Of a stretch of 64,000 nucleotides of DNA, positions 44,909-57,232 are shown one piece after another. A program made the position numbers and the translations under genes. The stretch's first letter is position 1. Every line of letters begins with the position of its first letter. The stretch is from positions 2,542,001-2,606,000 of the forward strand of contig OZ020485.1 in assembly GCA_963971405.1 (NCBI GenBank), read 5' to 3'. A model generated the notes under the pieces. The model was not told the origin of the DNA, ran no database searches, and saw only the letters and a program-made list of their open reading frames with translations. This DNA comes from Psococerastis gibbosa (taxonomy: Eukaryota > Arthropoda > Insecta > Psocodea > Psocidae).

Positions 44909-46898
44909 CGATAGAATTTGTTTTCACTGCCCCCCCCCCCCCCAATTTAGTAAATCTATTGTAATTTAATTTATTTCGCTCTGATTTAATTTATACTACA
45001 TAATTTTTCCTAATTTGACTCACAACTACCCCCTCCCCAGGGTGAATCATGGGAAATCAGGGGAAATCATTCTGCCGTATTTTGACGGAATATGGCGGTT
45101 ATCGTCCGCACCTAATAACACTCTCTAAACGCTTTTACAGCGAAGCCTAATAGAAAACTGTAGGATGTTACATGCGAGTAAACTAAGTGGAGGTACTTCC
45201 ATTTACCGCCAAATTAGTTATGAAAAACGCACTGACCATACTGCACACACTTCACTGCAGCTACAAGTGCATTTTCTCGTGCAAGGAAGTGAAACATTAT
45301 ACAATATATGATAATGTTAAAAAATAGCATGTCAACAGAATGCATAACTTATCACAAATATTGGTATAATTATATAGATACGTGTAGTATCTGCTGGATT
45401 TAGGTCTGACGAGCTAAGTGTTTGAGGAAGGAAGGAAGGAAGGATCGTGTTACAGTTGCTATCAGTTTAGGCCTACGTAAGGAGATACCTATCGGACCTA
45501 CCTACATTGCATAAGGCCTTATTGGTCGACTGTAGCCTATTATTAAGGTTCTAGTAGCATATTATTATATGTTACGCCGATCGAAAATACGAAGACGATA
45601 TTGCGTTGTTTTGGCATTATCTTTACTACAGTTTCGATTCAGTTTCGTCCAACAGCTGTATCTCTGGGCGTGGCAGCGAGTAAGCCAACTTCCCTCAGTT
45701 CCTTGTCGCCACCCTATACAAAATAAACAACAAGCTGTTTTGGAGAACATGTGGACTGGCCACCCTAGACAAGCGGACGTATTGAATTGCTCGTTGATCT
45801 GAATCATCATTGGCGACGTAAGCGATAGAAAAAATGTTTCTCTGCATTTTGATTCGTAGCATGTGACTAGCACACATTGCCCACAGCTATAGGCATCCCT
45901 CATATTGAACTTTTATGAAAGACAATGTTCCATTTTATTTTATTTCATATTGTTCCATTTGTAATTTATATAATTGTACATAATGAACCATTTTCTTTTA
46001 GCCAGTTGTAAAAACTAAAAACCGCGCAGTAGATGTTGATATTTTTTTATTATTATGCACTATTTTAATCTGGAAATATACAGAATATCCTCTTCAGGGT
46101 ACCAAGAAAATGACATGGAATGGCCTTTCAAATTTTGAAGTAAATAGTATAGGCTACATGTGAACCTTTCTCCTCCCTTCTGACGTGAATCTAGGAAGTA
46201 ATGCAATAATCGAAACGTCCTGATTTCCCTACCCAACACGGAAAATTAAGCCGATGCTATGTAGTTATCGACGGCGTGTAAAGTGCGTAAATCTTCAGTA
46301 ATTTCCGTAAATTTTCCAATCCGCCCGTTCCTGTCAATCTATGTTACGGGCAGCCATATTCTACATATAAAAATGTACAGGAACGCTTCTCTATTCCAAG
46401 AGAGTGCCCTCAATGATATTTCAATCAATATTTCCCGTGATATTGGCATTTTTAGCTACCTCTTATTTTTAGTCAATTTCGTTTTACAATATATATCTGT
46501 GACTCTGTGAGACTGTGACCATTTCATTTCACCAGTCTATGGGAACCAGTGAGGTTTGTCGTCAATCGCCACCATTAATCAATCGGGCAGGTTATTCGGA
46601 TTTTCCCGGTAGTCAATATAAAGAAACTGAAAGTACCGATTATACGCCGGTAAGGTCCAACATCGTAAAAACATAGAATTTCCCCGAATACCTAACAACT
46701 GAGCTAATCACTCAACAATTGGGTACTTTCGAGTTGCAGGCGAGGGAGAGACAACAATGCTGGCAGTCGTGTCGACAGTAGTCGTGGCCCAACCATTTAC
46801 ACGACACAAATCTACTATAATACTCGTACCTTTCTACGACTTTCAACAAAGCTCACTGCACAATTCTACATAGGGTCATTTTAGAGCGCCACAATTTT
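44909..46898. other. Upstream or 5'-intron DNA of the bbg-like gene
   Basis: No coding exon or promoter recognised. Contains a C run (44931-44943) and a ggaa microsatellite (45425-45443). Confidence 0.45.
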
Positions 46899-47256
46899 GA
46901 AGTTATACTTCTTTACGATCGAGAGTAAATTTTGAGGATGCGCGCGCATTTCACAGAAAAAGTTCACAGAATCCGCCGTTTTGAATCTGTGTTTTAGTTC
47001 TATCCGTACGTATTATTTCTTGATATAAATCAAAATATTTGTATTTAATATAATTATTAACACTAAATATTATTAAATTATTACTGTTAAATATTTATTA
47101 ATCCCTAACCTAACCTGGTTATTTAATTTTTACAAAATAAAGAAATAAATTTAATATAAAGTTTGTGATAAAAATTACAATTGAACGTCAAATGTGTTTT
47201 AGTTCTATCCGTACGTGTTATTTTTATTTTTAATGATGGCAAAGAAGTATAACTTC
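46899..47256. mobile_element. 358-bp MITE with gaagttatacttcttt ends
   Basis: Perfect 16-bp inverted ends (46899-46914 and 47241-47256), each itself nearly palindromic. A 24-bp direct repeat (ttttagttctatccgtacgt core) occurs at 46988-47011 and 47193-47216. The interior is very AT-rich. Confidence 0.7.
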
Positions 47257-47705
47257 TCACGCGCGTAAATATAAGTACACACACCCACTTTTTATTTATT
47301 TTTTATCCTGAGGCCACACGCTACGTTTTTTTTTCAATTTCTGGTCTTAGGATACGTGGTAATATATATATATTTAAAAAAAATATTTTTGGCGGGAAGC
47401 AAATGTGCCATCTCTCCTATATAGAAGTCTAGCTCACTGCTCAGTATAGTGTTTAGGTACCAGTGTAGGCCAGTTGTCTCATTTTCTGCCGGGCTTATAG
47501 GTTAATATGACCCTGTTGCTTGATATGGGTTCCTCAGCTTCGTCAATAAATGAAATCGAGGCTGCCAGACATGTTTCTGGCCACAATATTTTCAATGGAG
47601 TAGTTGTCATGTAGGAGGATCCTCTATGTAGCACTATGTCTACCAGTCTGTCAGTGGGACAGGGGTCACAAGTTTTATCAGTAAAGTTATCAATGCTATT
47701 CAGGA

Positions 47706-47900
47706 CATGTAGAGTAGTGGTACAGACTCCGACTTTCACCCGAAAGGTTTTTGGTTTGAATCCCACAGCTGCGACATTTTCTGAACATGCTTCGGAGGGT
47801 GTGTAAAGCAAGGTGCTCGGAGCCTTCCTAGATGAATGTGAAAGAGGGTTTTATGTATAAGCTGGGTTAGTGATGCAACAAAAATATATTTATTTATTTA
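47706..47900 (+). mobile_element. SINE B copy
   Basis: Head tagtggtacagactccgact with the B-box-like ggtttgaatccc, then catgcttcggagggtgtgta, the block gccttcctagatgaatgtga and a (tttat)n tail. An open frame on the opposite strand is a by-product of this repeat. Confidence 0.75.
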
Positions 47901-48232
47901 TTAACTGTATTTATCTACTACTTTGTAATGATCTGTAATTATGCTCAGTCAGCTGGCGTAGCAACTCTCAGTGAGCTGGCGTGGCATTAATCCAACACGC
48001 CATACATACCAATGCTTTGCGATAGGGTAGAACGTGCTAGCCATCAAATTTTCCCGACAAATGTCGCCCAGTCCTCCTTATGACCTTATCGACTCTTTTC
48101 AAGCGATAGAAGCTGCCCTAAATGATTCCGAGCTCATGAGACACCGTCAGAATACTCCTACACTACACTAATTAGCAAATTAATGAAGTAAGCACTAATT
48201 TTGAAAACATAGAGGTCATTTACCTAAAGTTG

Positions 48233-48273
48233 TGACGTCATGGGGCCATTAGTGGAGTGGTGTTGTGACGTCA
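48233..48273. promoter_or_regulatory. Two consensus CRE sites
   Basis: TGACGTCA occurs at 48233-48240 and again at 48266-48273, both preceded by gttg. A GC-rich stretch with a C run follows (48280-48310). These are perfect cAMP-response/CREB-ATF palindromes. Whether they serve a promoter here is unknown. Confidence 0.4.
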
Positions 48274-48598
48274 CAGCCGCCGCAGTGGCTGCCCCCCCCC
48301 CCCTCCCTGCTGACTATTGTCTCCAGCAGTCGTCACGGTCCGCACTTTTGTTTGCTCTCCAGCAGCAACAACTTCCGGACATGACATAATTACAAATTAA
48401 TTACCATTGTACACACCTCCCCTTCACCTTACACCCCTACGCTTATGCCTCCCAACTTTGAGCGAAAAAAAATTTGGCCCGACCAGACTGGTACCAGTGG
48501 TACCCAATCACATTACCACTGACTTCTGTAAGTCAGGCAAGCCATGGTCTTTTATTACAATGCGTTGCTATGGGCTTTGGTGCCGGGGTCTGAGGACT

Positions 48599-48600
<2 letters not shown>

Positions 48601-48633
<33 letters not shown>
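48601..48633. repeat. 33-base poly(T) run
   Basis: An uninterrupted T run followed by aaatataatataatat. It could be the poly(A) end of an unrecognised minus-strand retroposed sequence, but no body was identified. Confidence 0.9.
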
Positions 48634-48637
<4 letters not shown>

Positions 48638-49077
48638 ATAATATAATATATATACTAGTATAATAAACGGAAACGCTCTTAGTTGAATATGGCCACCTGT
48701 GTATGAGGGTTGCCAGAGGAATTGATGGGCAGACAAAAGGATTGATATGTAGTGATTATGAAGTCACATTGATGCCGGCTTGATTGGGTTGCATAATTCA
48801 AAATCTGCAGAGTGAGTTCATGTCTTAAACTGTTCTCGTTCGGGCCGCGTTAGCCCATTAATATAATTTTTATGTAAGTAAGTAAAGCACAGTAGCCCAT
48901 TAATCCTCACCCTGCGCCAACAGCTTGTTGATTTTTCGGACATTAATAGTATTAATCAAGAACAGTGTTATGGGCGGTCAGAGGTTCATGTCCCGTTAAT
49001 TAGATTAATAATAATTAATACTGACTTTTAGTTTTATTATTAACCTAGCCTCTCTAACACGAAACTAGGTAGTTCCG

Positions 49078-49175
49078 GGACCGCATGCTTTACATGCCCT
49101 TCGAAGAATGGCCAGACAATGCAGCATGTGTGGGACTGGAACTAAAAACCTTCCGGATGAAAGACAGGGGCCTGA
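49078..49175 (-). mobile_element. SINE B fragment
   Basis: Reverse orientation: on the + strand catgcccttcgaagaatggc, then actggaactaaaaaccttcc and ggatgaaagac match the head and middle of SINE B. The tail is missing. Confidence 0.65.
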
Positions 49176-49650
49176 ATGATTTCGCGAAGCTCAATGCGTG
49201 TAACTGGAAAAAGAGGACAGCGTCAACAGAGGAATGGTGCGGAGTGATGTTGATGCGGCGGTTCTCCAATGACTATTGACTGCGCCACGAGGATGTGATG
49301 AAGGTATCACGTCGCTAATGGTTGGTGGAGGTATTTCAGACAGCGCACTGTCAGAGAAGTTGCAACAGTCAATATGTGTAGCTATTGTTATATTATCATA
49401 TTATACAAACTGTTATTGTTTTACAGAAAAGTGAGGAAAACCCGGGTGAAAGCGGTGCTGTATGTGGTAAAAGTTGCATGTTCCGTCACATTGATTTGGC
49501 GATGACATTGTGCAGGCCCATTCAGAGGTCAACACAATCAACACAGTTTGGAGCGTAACAGGAGCTCAACCAATTTTCTACGGATGACTCGCCTCTTGAC
49601 TATCTCCTATCACATCTTATAATAAATACAGTATATAAAATATATATTTA

Positions 49651-49960
49651 ATTTTTGCTTTCCAATTTATACGTAGTAGGCTATAAGGAAAGCTTTGTGA
49701 CGGTCGAAATTTTCGATTCCGAGATTTCAATGGATTTACACGTTTTAAGGTCCCAGGAACCAAAAAAAGTGGTTTTTACGAAATGTCTGTCTGTCTGTCT
49801 GTCTGTCTGGCTGTTCGTTGATTTCCGGGCAAACTACTAGGTCGATTTTGATGTATTTTGGCATGTAGGTTCACAAAAATCATACCTCGGGACCATTTTT
49901 TTTATTTGGGGCTAACTCAATTTGGGGGGTTTTATTCTCAAAAAACTCTAAGAAAACGTC
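49651..49960 (+). mobile_element. Hairpin-ended dispersed repeat, copy F (3'-truncated)
   Basis: Carries the left hairpin with a small insertion (tacgtagtaggctataagga), the TCTG array at 49784-49808 and the gatgtattttggcatgtagg segment. It stops after aaaactctaagaaaacgtc, where similarity to other copies ends. Confidence 0.75.
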
Positions 49961-50286
49961 TAAACGAGTGAACCCATACATGTTTTCCTATTATATCAGC
50001 AATTTCCTATTATTTTATCTATTAGCATAGGTACCATAACAGATAAAATTTCAGATTTATGTATTTATATTTTATATCCTTTATCTTATTAGGTTATCTA
50101 ACAAGACAAGGCAACTAAGCCGCACGCAAGTTAAGCCTGGGGGTGGCGGGGGCGGGAGAGGAGAAGGAGGGGGGGTGCTATAATGATTGATCGCTCTTTA
50201 CCTCCGTTCTCAAACGAGAGTTTAACACTTACAGGCTCATATTTGGAAACTCCATAAAGGTACCCTATACTATTATATATGGCTAT

Positions 50287-50519
50287 TATGACCGAAATTA
50301 GAGGATATAGAAATAACTGGGCTTGGCGGGATTCGAACCCACGACCTACGCCTTAACCGCTGGACCACAGTGGTTAAAACGACGCCCCGGTTAGGCGTAG
50401 ATCGTGGGTTTGAATCCCGCCAAGCCCTGTTTTTTCCATATCCTCTAATTTCGGTTATAACTAGGAGATTACCCCTTTAACCAAAGTTAATTTATTGTCA
50501 GTGTTAATACTACAATGTA
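50287..50519. mobile_element. Head-to-head SINE A dimer
   Basis: A minus-strand SINE A (50287 to about 50369) meets a plus-strand SINE A (about 50369-50519) at their tRNA heads. The minus half lacks the anticodon region (its cctacgccttaaccgctgg joins what should be 14 bases apart). The plus half lacks the first 16 or so bases of the head. Together they form a large hairpin. Confidence 0.82.
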
Positions 50520-50709
50520 TTGGCAATTATGTCCACGAAAAATAAAATAGTCCATTTTAAGATGGTACAGTGAACGCTACCGCATTGCAATTTCGTCTTC
50601 TTCTTTAAATGCATGTTCTATCGAAGATTGGCGATCATCATTGCAATTTGTACCTTGGAGACTACACTATTGGCACTATTTTGGCTAATTATTATTGAAG
50701 GAGCCATTA

Positions 50710-50848
50710 GGCGCAGATTACACCAACGTCAATAGTGATATTAAATGTTTTTTGACGTGGTAGCAGACATTTTTAGCCATACTAAAAATGTCTGCTACCA
50801 CGTCAAAAAACATGTAATATCACTAATGACGTTGGTGGAATCTGCGCC
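50710..50848. mobile_element. Near-perfect palindromic MITE, 139 bp
   Basis: The two arms of about 65 bp (ggcgcagatt... and ...ctgcgcc) are almost exactly complementary around a seven-base loop (gccatac at about 50777). TTA stands on both sides, as expected for PIF/Harbinger-type insertion. A few mismatches lie near the ends (tacacc/ggtgga, ttaaatg/catgtaa). Confidence 0.82.
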
Positions 50849-51734
50849 TTATTACAGGTATATTGGTGAATAATAACATAATGTTATTTCAATTAAATTG
50901 TAGGCATACTCAGGCTATGGGGGCCAGTCTACTAGGCTAACTGTCATTTACAAAATGATAGCAACCCACTATTCTTCCTATATTTCGATTGTTTTGCATA
51001 GATAGTATTATTGTTGACATAGAAATTGCAAGTTGTCAAACCGTGAACGTTTCAATGTTATGGGCAACAGCTGCCCTACTTTTTACTAATACTGTAGCAC
51101 TGTACACTTAAATGGAACGATAAATTAGGGGCTTCTTTTCAGGATATTAGTTAACAAATGCGGAAAAATGAGAGTAACCGAAAAATCAGAAAAAAGTGGG
51201 TCAGTAGAGCCGCTACTGCTAAATATTCCCCGTTTCTTGAATGGAGAAATAAATGGGGCCCAGAGGGCACGTGGAGCGAGATTTCCAGTTGGCTGCAATG
51301 TTAAAAATTCAGCAGTAGCGTTAAGCTGTACATCACTGGGGGACATTGCCACTGCGTAAGGCGCATAACAGTAGTGCTTCGCTTTCCCATATTCGCTGAC
51401 AGTAACTATGATATAGATATACAACTGGGGTGAGAAAAGTTCTATCGACTATTAAATCATACCTAGGCAATATGATAATAAGGTGTAACTTGCAACAATG
51501 TTTCAAGATTTCTTGTGTACTGGGATGGCCAGTACGAGCCACACGATTTCTATCAAAACGTAGATTTGAAAAAATTATAATTGTGCAATTTAGTCATTCT
51601 TAAAATAGTTACAATGACTTTCCGCCCCACATATGGGCACGACGGATAACCATTTACTTTTCTTTAATGATCCTTTCATTAGTAGAGAGACAGCCGCTAC
51701 TGCTTATAAAAAGTAGAAGAACGAAATTGTTCCG

Positions 51735-51880
51735 AACACACATCGTTGAGGGCACGGTCGAAGGAACCTACACAAGAAGTATTTATGGAGAACATACCAA
51801 CATACCAAACACAAAAGACGAAGGCGCAGGACCAAAAGAGCTGGAGGGAGTTGCTGCCACCCAATCGTTAAGATTATGAC
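51735..51880 (+). pseudogene. LINE 3'-end fragment
   Basis: GTVEGTYTRS and, in another frame, RRTKRAGGSCCHPIVKIMT resemble the last residues of the element at 39.6-39.8 kb ([15 protein letters not shown] ... [13 protein letters not shown]). Broken by frameshifts; 145 bp only. Confidence 0.5.
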
Positions 51881-54180
51881 CTACTAGTAGTACACTAATT
51901 TTCATTCCATGTGCTTAGAGAGAAAGATTTACAGTATTCGAAACTCACCTGGGTTTACAAATATATTCGTATTCATATTACAGAGAAGAAAGTGTTGACG
52001 ACTGAATATAGTACTGAACAGCGTTATTTCCAATGTTTTTAATAATGAACAGTATCCCCCCTTAACTGGACTGTCTACCAACTGAAACTCAGATGTTTAC
52101 ATAGGAGGAGGTGGATTGTAAGTTGCCTAATTATACATGTCGGCCTCATTTTATTGATATAGTACCACGCCAATTATATTACGAGGAAGCTGACCGTTGA
52201 CAGTGGCCACCCCTGGGACCTGGATCACCCCCAAAGAGGTTGCATATATATTTCATATTTTATTTGATACAATGATAGTACTGCAAGTATTTTTTTCAGT
52301 TTTGTTGCAGGGGGTTTCTGTGAAAGTATAGGAGACAAAATTTTAGCAAATTATCTCTTCTTCGAAATTGTAACAAAAATTATAGCAATAAAAATGAACA
52401 CCCCTTACAATATGGTGTATTGTATTGTATTTAATAGTTGTCTACCAAATACCAATTGAATGGACCAAAACCTTATAATTTAGTTATTAACTTCAATAAA
52501 CAAATATCAACCAACCGATTTTGGAGTGATCCAGCAGGAGTGGCCAATGTCAAAGGTAAGCTTCGTCTTAAAAGCAACAGTTAATTGCAGAGTTGTGCGG
52601 TCACTTAGCTCGGATGTAAACACAGGGCAAAATTGTCAGTTTATATTACAGTACAGTACGGTACCACAGTCAGCAGAAGGGGATTTTAATAGTTTTTCCA
52701 ATTTTTCCAGATTTTGCAAGTATGCTGTTAATGTTGGTCCCAACTATCTTCTTGGCAGATTAAATCTGCAGGAGAACCAAAGGTAACCATGGCAACAGGA
52801 CATGGATTATCAGTCACCCGGATTCTAGCAATTAATTGGCAGAAAATTCAGAGCATGGTTGGAGTCCCCTCATTTTATATATAAAATACTTACGGTTGAA
52901 TTAACGTAGAGAACAAAATAGCTGGCTTGTCATGTTCTGAAACAACGAGAAAGCAGAGGTTAACATCCACGAAATAATCCCAACTGATTTTACAAAATGA
53001 TCAATTGTTTTAGAATGGCCACAGGAAGCGTAGACTTCAATTCAGTGCTGGATTGAGCCAGCACCTGTAGCAAATTCTTTTCCTTGGTTTGCACTTTGCT
53101 GTAGGTTCTCCAGTTTATGGAATTAAATAAAACAAAACTGTTACAAATAAACTTTTTTGGATTCAATATGGGCAAAATATGGTGGGCGTTGGAGCGCGGG
53201 CATTTGCTACCGTTGCTACTTGGCTAATCCGGCACTGGTTCCATTGGTGATGGACTTGTTTGCTCCAGTGCAGTAATTCCGTGTTTGTGCTGCAGGCCAG
53301 CTGTAAGGGTAAAGCTACAAGATCTCACATCTCTCCTGAGAACCTGAGAAACCGCGATGAGACATTGAGCCTGATGTGGCCCGTGGGCCGTAGAGATAGC
53401 TGCTCGGGCCTACGATGATCCTTGTTTAAGGAAACAATGATGGCGGCCTTGCCTCAGGCATTGTCTCGGCAGGAACTACGATGAGCAGGGGCTGAAAGGC
53501 AACACTTGGCTGTATTGTTCGGGGCCTACTTATACTAACAAGGTTAGCTACGGACTGTGATCATGACACAAACCTGAGGACAAGTCACAGGCCTTTCGAA
53601 AACAGATTATTTCTTAAGGGCGGGTCCCACGATCGTAATAGAAAAATAGTAGGAATCGTAGGGGGCACCACCATGCAATGGGACATGGCGTGCAGTATTC
53701 CTATCAAGGCTTTACAAATACCCACCCGGGCCACCCGTAAGGAGAGCAACTCATGTACTTGTAGTAATACGCTGTTGTGTGCACCAAGAAGCACAGCACT
53801 ATAAGGCCGTAAGTAATTTGTTTACTTAGCGAGCCGGTACCTGATTAGTTGATAATTATTGCACAATTTGCGGGTGACCTGTAGCCTACCGTAGACTATA
53901 TTAAGTCGCAGGACGTGAACAGTCTTTATAGTTTTTAATTGTAAAAAATAGCGGCCACCGAAATCGGTATATAGCGGTGCCCTCTCACTCCTCAGGTGTT
54001 ACTAAATACCAAACTATGCAACCGTGGTGTAACTTCCCGTCGACGACAGTAATTCATCAAGACATGTAACTTGATTTAGGTGCATTATTGTTCTATGAAG
54101 TCGAGACAAAGGCTGTCATTTAGCAAGTGCGCTTATGCAGATTGTATGGGGAGTTTGTGCCCAGTCACGGGGTGACTGGT
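51881..54180. other. Unassigned stretch
   Basis: No gene, classified repeat or RNA was recognised. 53330-53560 is moderately GC-rich (cgatgagacattgagcctga, tcgggcctacgatgatcctt) with gatgag/gatga repeats but no sustained frame. Confidence 0.4.
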
Positions 54181-54231
54181 CGCCGACCAGATGACGGGCG
54201 GCCGTCACGACCGCCATTCACTCTGTAGACA

Positions 54232-54256
54232 CGGGACGCGGGACGCGGGACGCGCC
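54232..54256. repeat. gggacgc triplet repeat in a GC-rich patch
   Basis: Three copies of gggacgc in tandem, within a GC-rich stretch (54170-54260, gggcggccgtcacgaccgcc). No gene attached. Confidence 0.7.
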
Positions 54257-54599
54257 TCAAACCTCTATTGTGCACCAAATACCACAAACACCTCAACCAT
54301 CAACTGTGCGGACGCTCTGCGTCTTTCTAGTTATTTCAGCTCTTCCTAAATATATACTTCTGTAGTTTGCTCTTGTTCGGGCGTTTAGCTCGTTAATGGA
54401 GATCACAACTGTGTACAGGCATCACGGGTTCCTTTGTTTTCCTCTGCCATGTCACCACTTCCCACAAATTAATAATAAATATATATTTTTTACATTATAC
54501 ATTCATCATATCGTAAGTGACTGTAAAAATGTAATGCAAGATATATTATATAGCAGGTATACATACACTAGTAATACCTACTGACATAAAATAAACATA

Positions 54600-54770
54600 G
54601 GTTGAATAAGCAACCTCCTCGTTATAACTGAAATTAGAGGATTTGGAAATATCTGGACTTGGCGGGATTGGAACCTACAATCTGTGGATATAGATGCCCT
54701 GGCATCAGATGTTGAGTTTGAATCCCACCAAGGTTTTCTTGGCATCCTAATTTTGATTGAATAAAGTTAA
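54600..54770. mobile_element. Older head-to-head SINE A dimer
   Basis: The minus arm (caacctcctcgttataactg, gacttggcgggattggaacc) and plus arm (gagtttgaatcccaccaagg, then a decayed tail) face each other across about 30 bases (around gatgccctggcatcag). More decayed than the 50.3-kb dimer. Confidence 0.7.
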
Positions 54771-56759
54771 ATCGTCAAAATATAGTGAGGTTCAGGTAGC
54801 TGTGTATGCCATTGTGTCTTACTGACGCAAATTTCCTTTGGAGGTGGTCTTGAAGCAGTATAGAAAAGTTCTTGCATTTAGTTGATTTGTGAGTTATCGG
54901 AAATTGGTGAAGCCTTCATGTACAATTAGACATTACATCCATCCGTTCACGTTGGTTGCCCTTACAAGGTCTCCTCGTCACCTCGTGTTATAGCTGTGCG
55001 TGTCCCTATTTTCATTAGTTTGGTTTGATTTCTCCCAGATCATAGGTTCCTAGCTGTTCTCTCGGCAGAAATATATCGTTGCGTTTCCTCAGCAATGGCC
55101 ACATAAGCGTGTGACTCCACATAGGCTATATGCAGAAACTATTGCAGTTTCGTTGACTGACTAAGAATGGAAAAACGTATCCCCTCTATGCACTTTGCGC
55201 ATCCAACACGGACATTGCCCTAGGAATATGTAAGCCGACTATACCACAATGAGGGGTACTACGATCATAATTATACTAAAGAAGAATATTATAAACGCCA
55301 CTTTACTATTTGCCGGATTCCACTGTACATAGCTTTACTGACACATGGTGAGAGTTCTAGTTAATGTTAAAGGTTCAACAGCTAAGCTAATCATTACTGC
55401 ATTGTACTTGTGTCGTAGAACTGTGTCTGGTAAATGGGAGGCTGCTCAGTGACATTAGTCAGGTCTTAGGTACCGCAAACCTGTGTGGCCATCGGCAATT
55501 ATTAGGACGTAGAAATGTCGGCTTTTCATCGGCAATGGTTGGCTGCTGTTGCGCGCACTTCCTGGCAAATTAAGATATTTGTCAACCCAGCGATATCGTA
55601 AAAATAAACGTACCTGCTGAGGAACTATTTTAACTCTCATGGGAGTTGGAGAAAGGAAGAAATGGGAAAATTGACGGAAACGGGAAGCGAAGGTTGCCCA
55701 GGTTGGCGGGGACACCAGCCATCCCCAAATTATGGGCCATCAACTAAGTTTGTACTTGTGTGAGTATCTACACACCCTTTCAATAAAGAATAATTATTGA
55801 TATCGTGCGCTGAATATCTATAAAGTGTACCATAGTTAAGTTTCACACGCAGCGAGTGCCAAGCAAATGTAAGCCAGAGCACCTCCACCTGGGTATACGC
55901 TGTTGGCCGGGCCCCAACCCAAATATAGAGCGCACTAACTGTACATGCTCTACACATCAAACACTCTAAAATATTGGGAGATGGCTCACTTATAAATACC
56001 AAAAGGGTGGGAATTCTCGCTGGTCTAAAATGCATACGAAATTACACAAAAACGAATAGGCTATAAGAGCAGCTTTTTCAGCCATTCTCATAGAATAGGT
56101 ATCTGGTGAACGCCAAGCCTCAGTCAAGCGGAACACTTTATGGCAGGGCTTTTAAAATTGTGATCGGTTACCCCAGGTGTAACGAAACGGATTGTCGGGA
56201 GTCAATATAGTGTTGCGGTTGTCCGCTAGGTGTGACAAGTTGTCGGGGGACTTGGCTTGGCTGGTATTGGCGAAGAGTGAGTTTATACAGTTGCCTACTT
56301 TCTTCGTTAAAATATACAATTTGGTCAAGTGCACAAAGGAGAAAAGAATTTGATTGGTGAATAATTTCAAATGTTAGCCTATACAACATACAGGTTGCTA
56401 AGGTTTTACGTTACTATATGTAAACGAAAACACTGAAATTCCCACACCTTCCATAGCTATACTGTATAAGAAATCTTCTCCCTTGTAACATAGTAATATT
56501 TTGAACTCATAGTAAATTAAAATAACTTAGTAAATATTCAGAATTAAAATGACAAAAGTACACTACGGTTTCGACAAAGTCATCGTTAAGGGACGATGAC
56601 TTGACAAGTTTCCAGACTTATCTCCTCTAAGGTATTCAATAAATATTGACATCATGTCATTCATTGCTTTACAATAAATATTCTGGCTGAAATTTGATCT
56701 AGTAATTTTTTTTTGAAAGTGTCGTTGGTTTCTGATGATTTGCCGTATATTGTTGTACT

Positions 56760-56894
56760 CAGGGACGGATCCTTGGGGCGGTCGCCCCCCCCCCCCCCCA
56801 GAGAAAAAGTTTTATACTAGATAAAAAAATTGTTACTCAACGCGATATTTTTCCGCCCCCCCCCCCCCGAAAACTTTTTCTGAAACCGTCCCTG
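56760..56894. mobile_element. hAT-type MITE, 135 bp, with C-run hairpin
   Basis: Ends cagggacgg ... ccgtccctg. An aaaagtttt/aaaacttttt motif follows inside each end, next to two C runs (56785-56798, 56855-56868). Flanking 8-mers match only partly (gttgtact, gttggttg). Its left end (cagggacggatcc) matches that of the element at 40073. Confidence 0.75.
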
Positions 56895-57232
56895 GTTGGT
56901 TGTGCTTGCACTGTCCGTGGGTCACTGGACGCATCAGTGTCATATTCGGAGCACGTCGAAAGCGCCGTGTCCTCGCCAGACTGCGCTATATTGCTCAAAG
57001 TGAAGTGTACCTCCCATGTAAATTACGAAAATTACAATATTATCACTGGACTACTTCGGCTAACATTACAGGCGGTTCCAGCTGGCGTTGGCTAGAAAAT
57101 GTATCAAATATATGTAGAAACCACAAGATTATCCATACTGTCCCCCAAAACGGTTTAACCGCTTATACTTTATTTCACCGTTTTCAACTTTATATTGTAT
57201 TATAGGTAAAATAAAATCTATTACAGTTTTTT

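Noticed and set aside
47479-47811. 110-codon minus-strand open frame
   Set aside because: Its first third is the antisense of SINE B, and the rest has no splice signals, family or conserved pattern.
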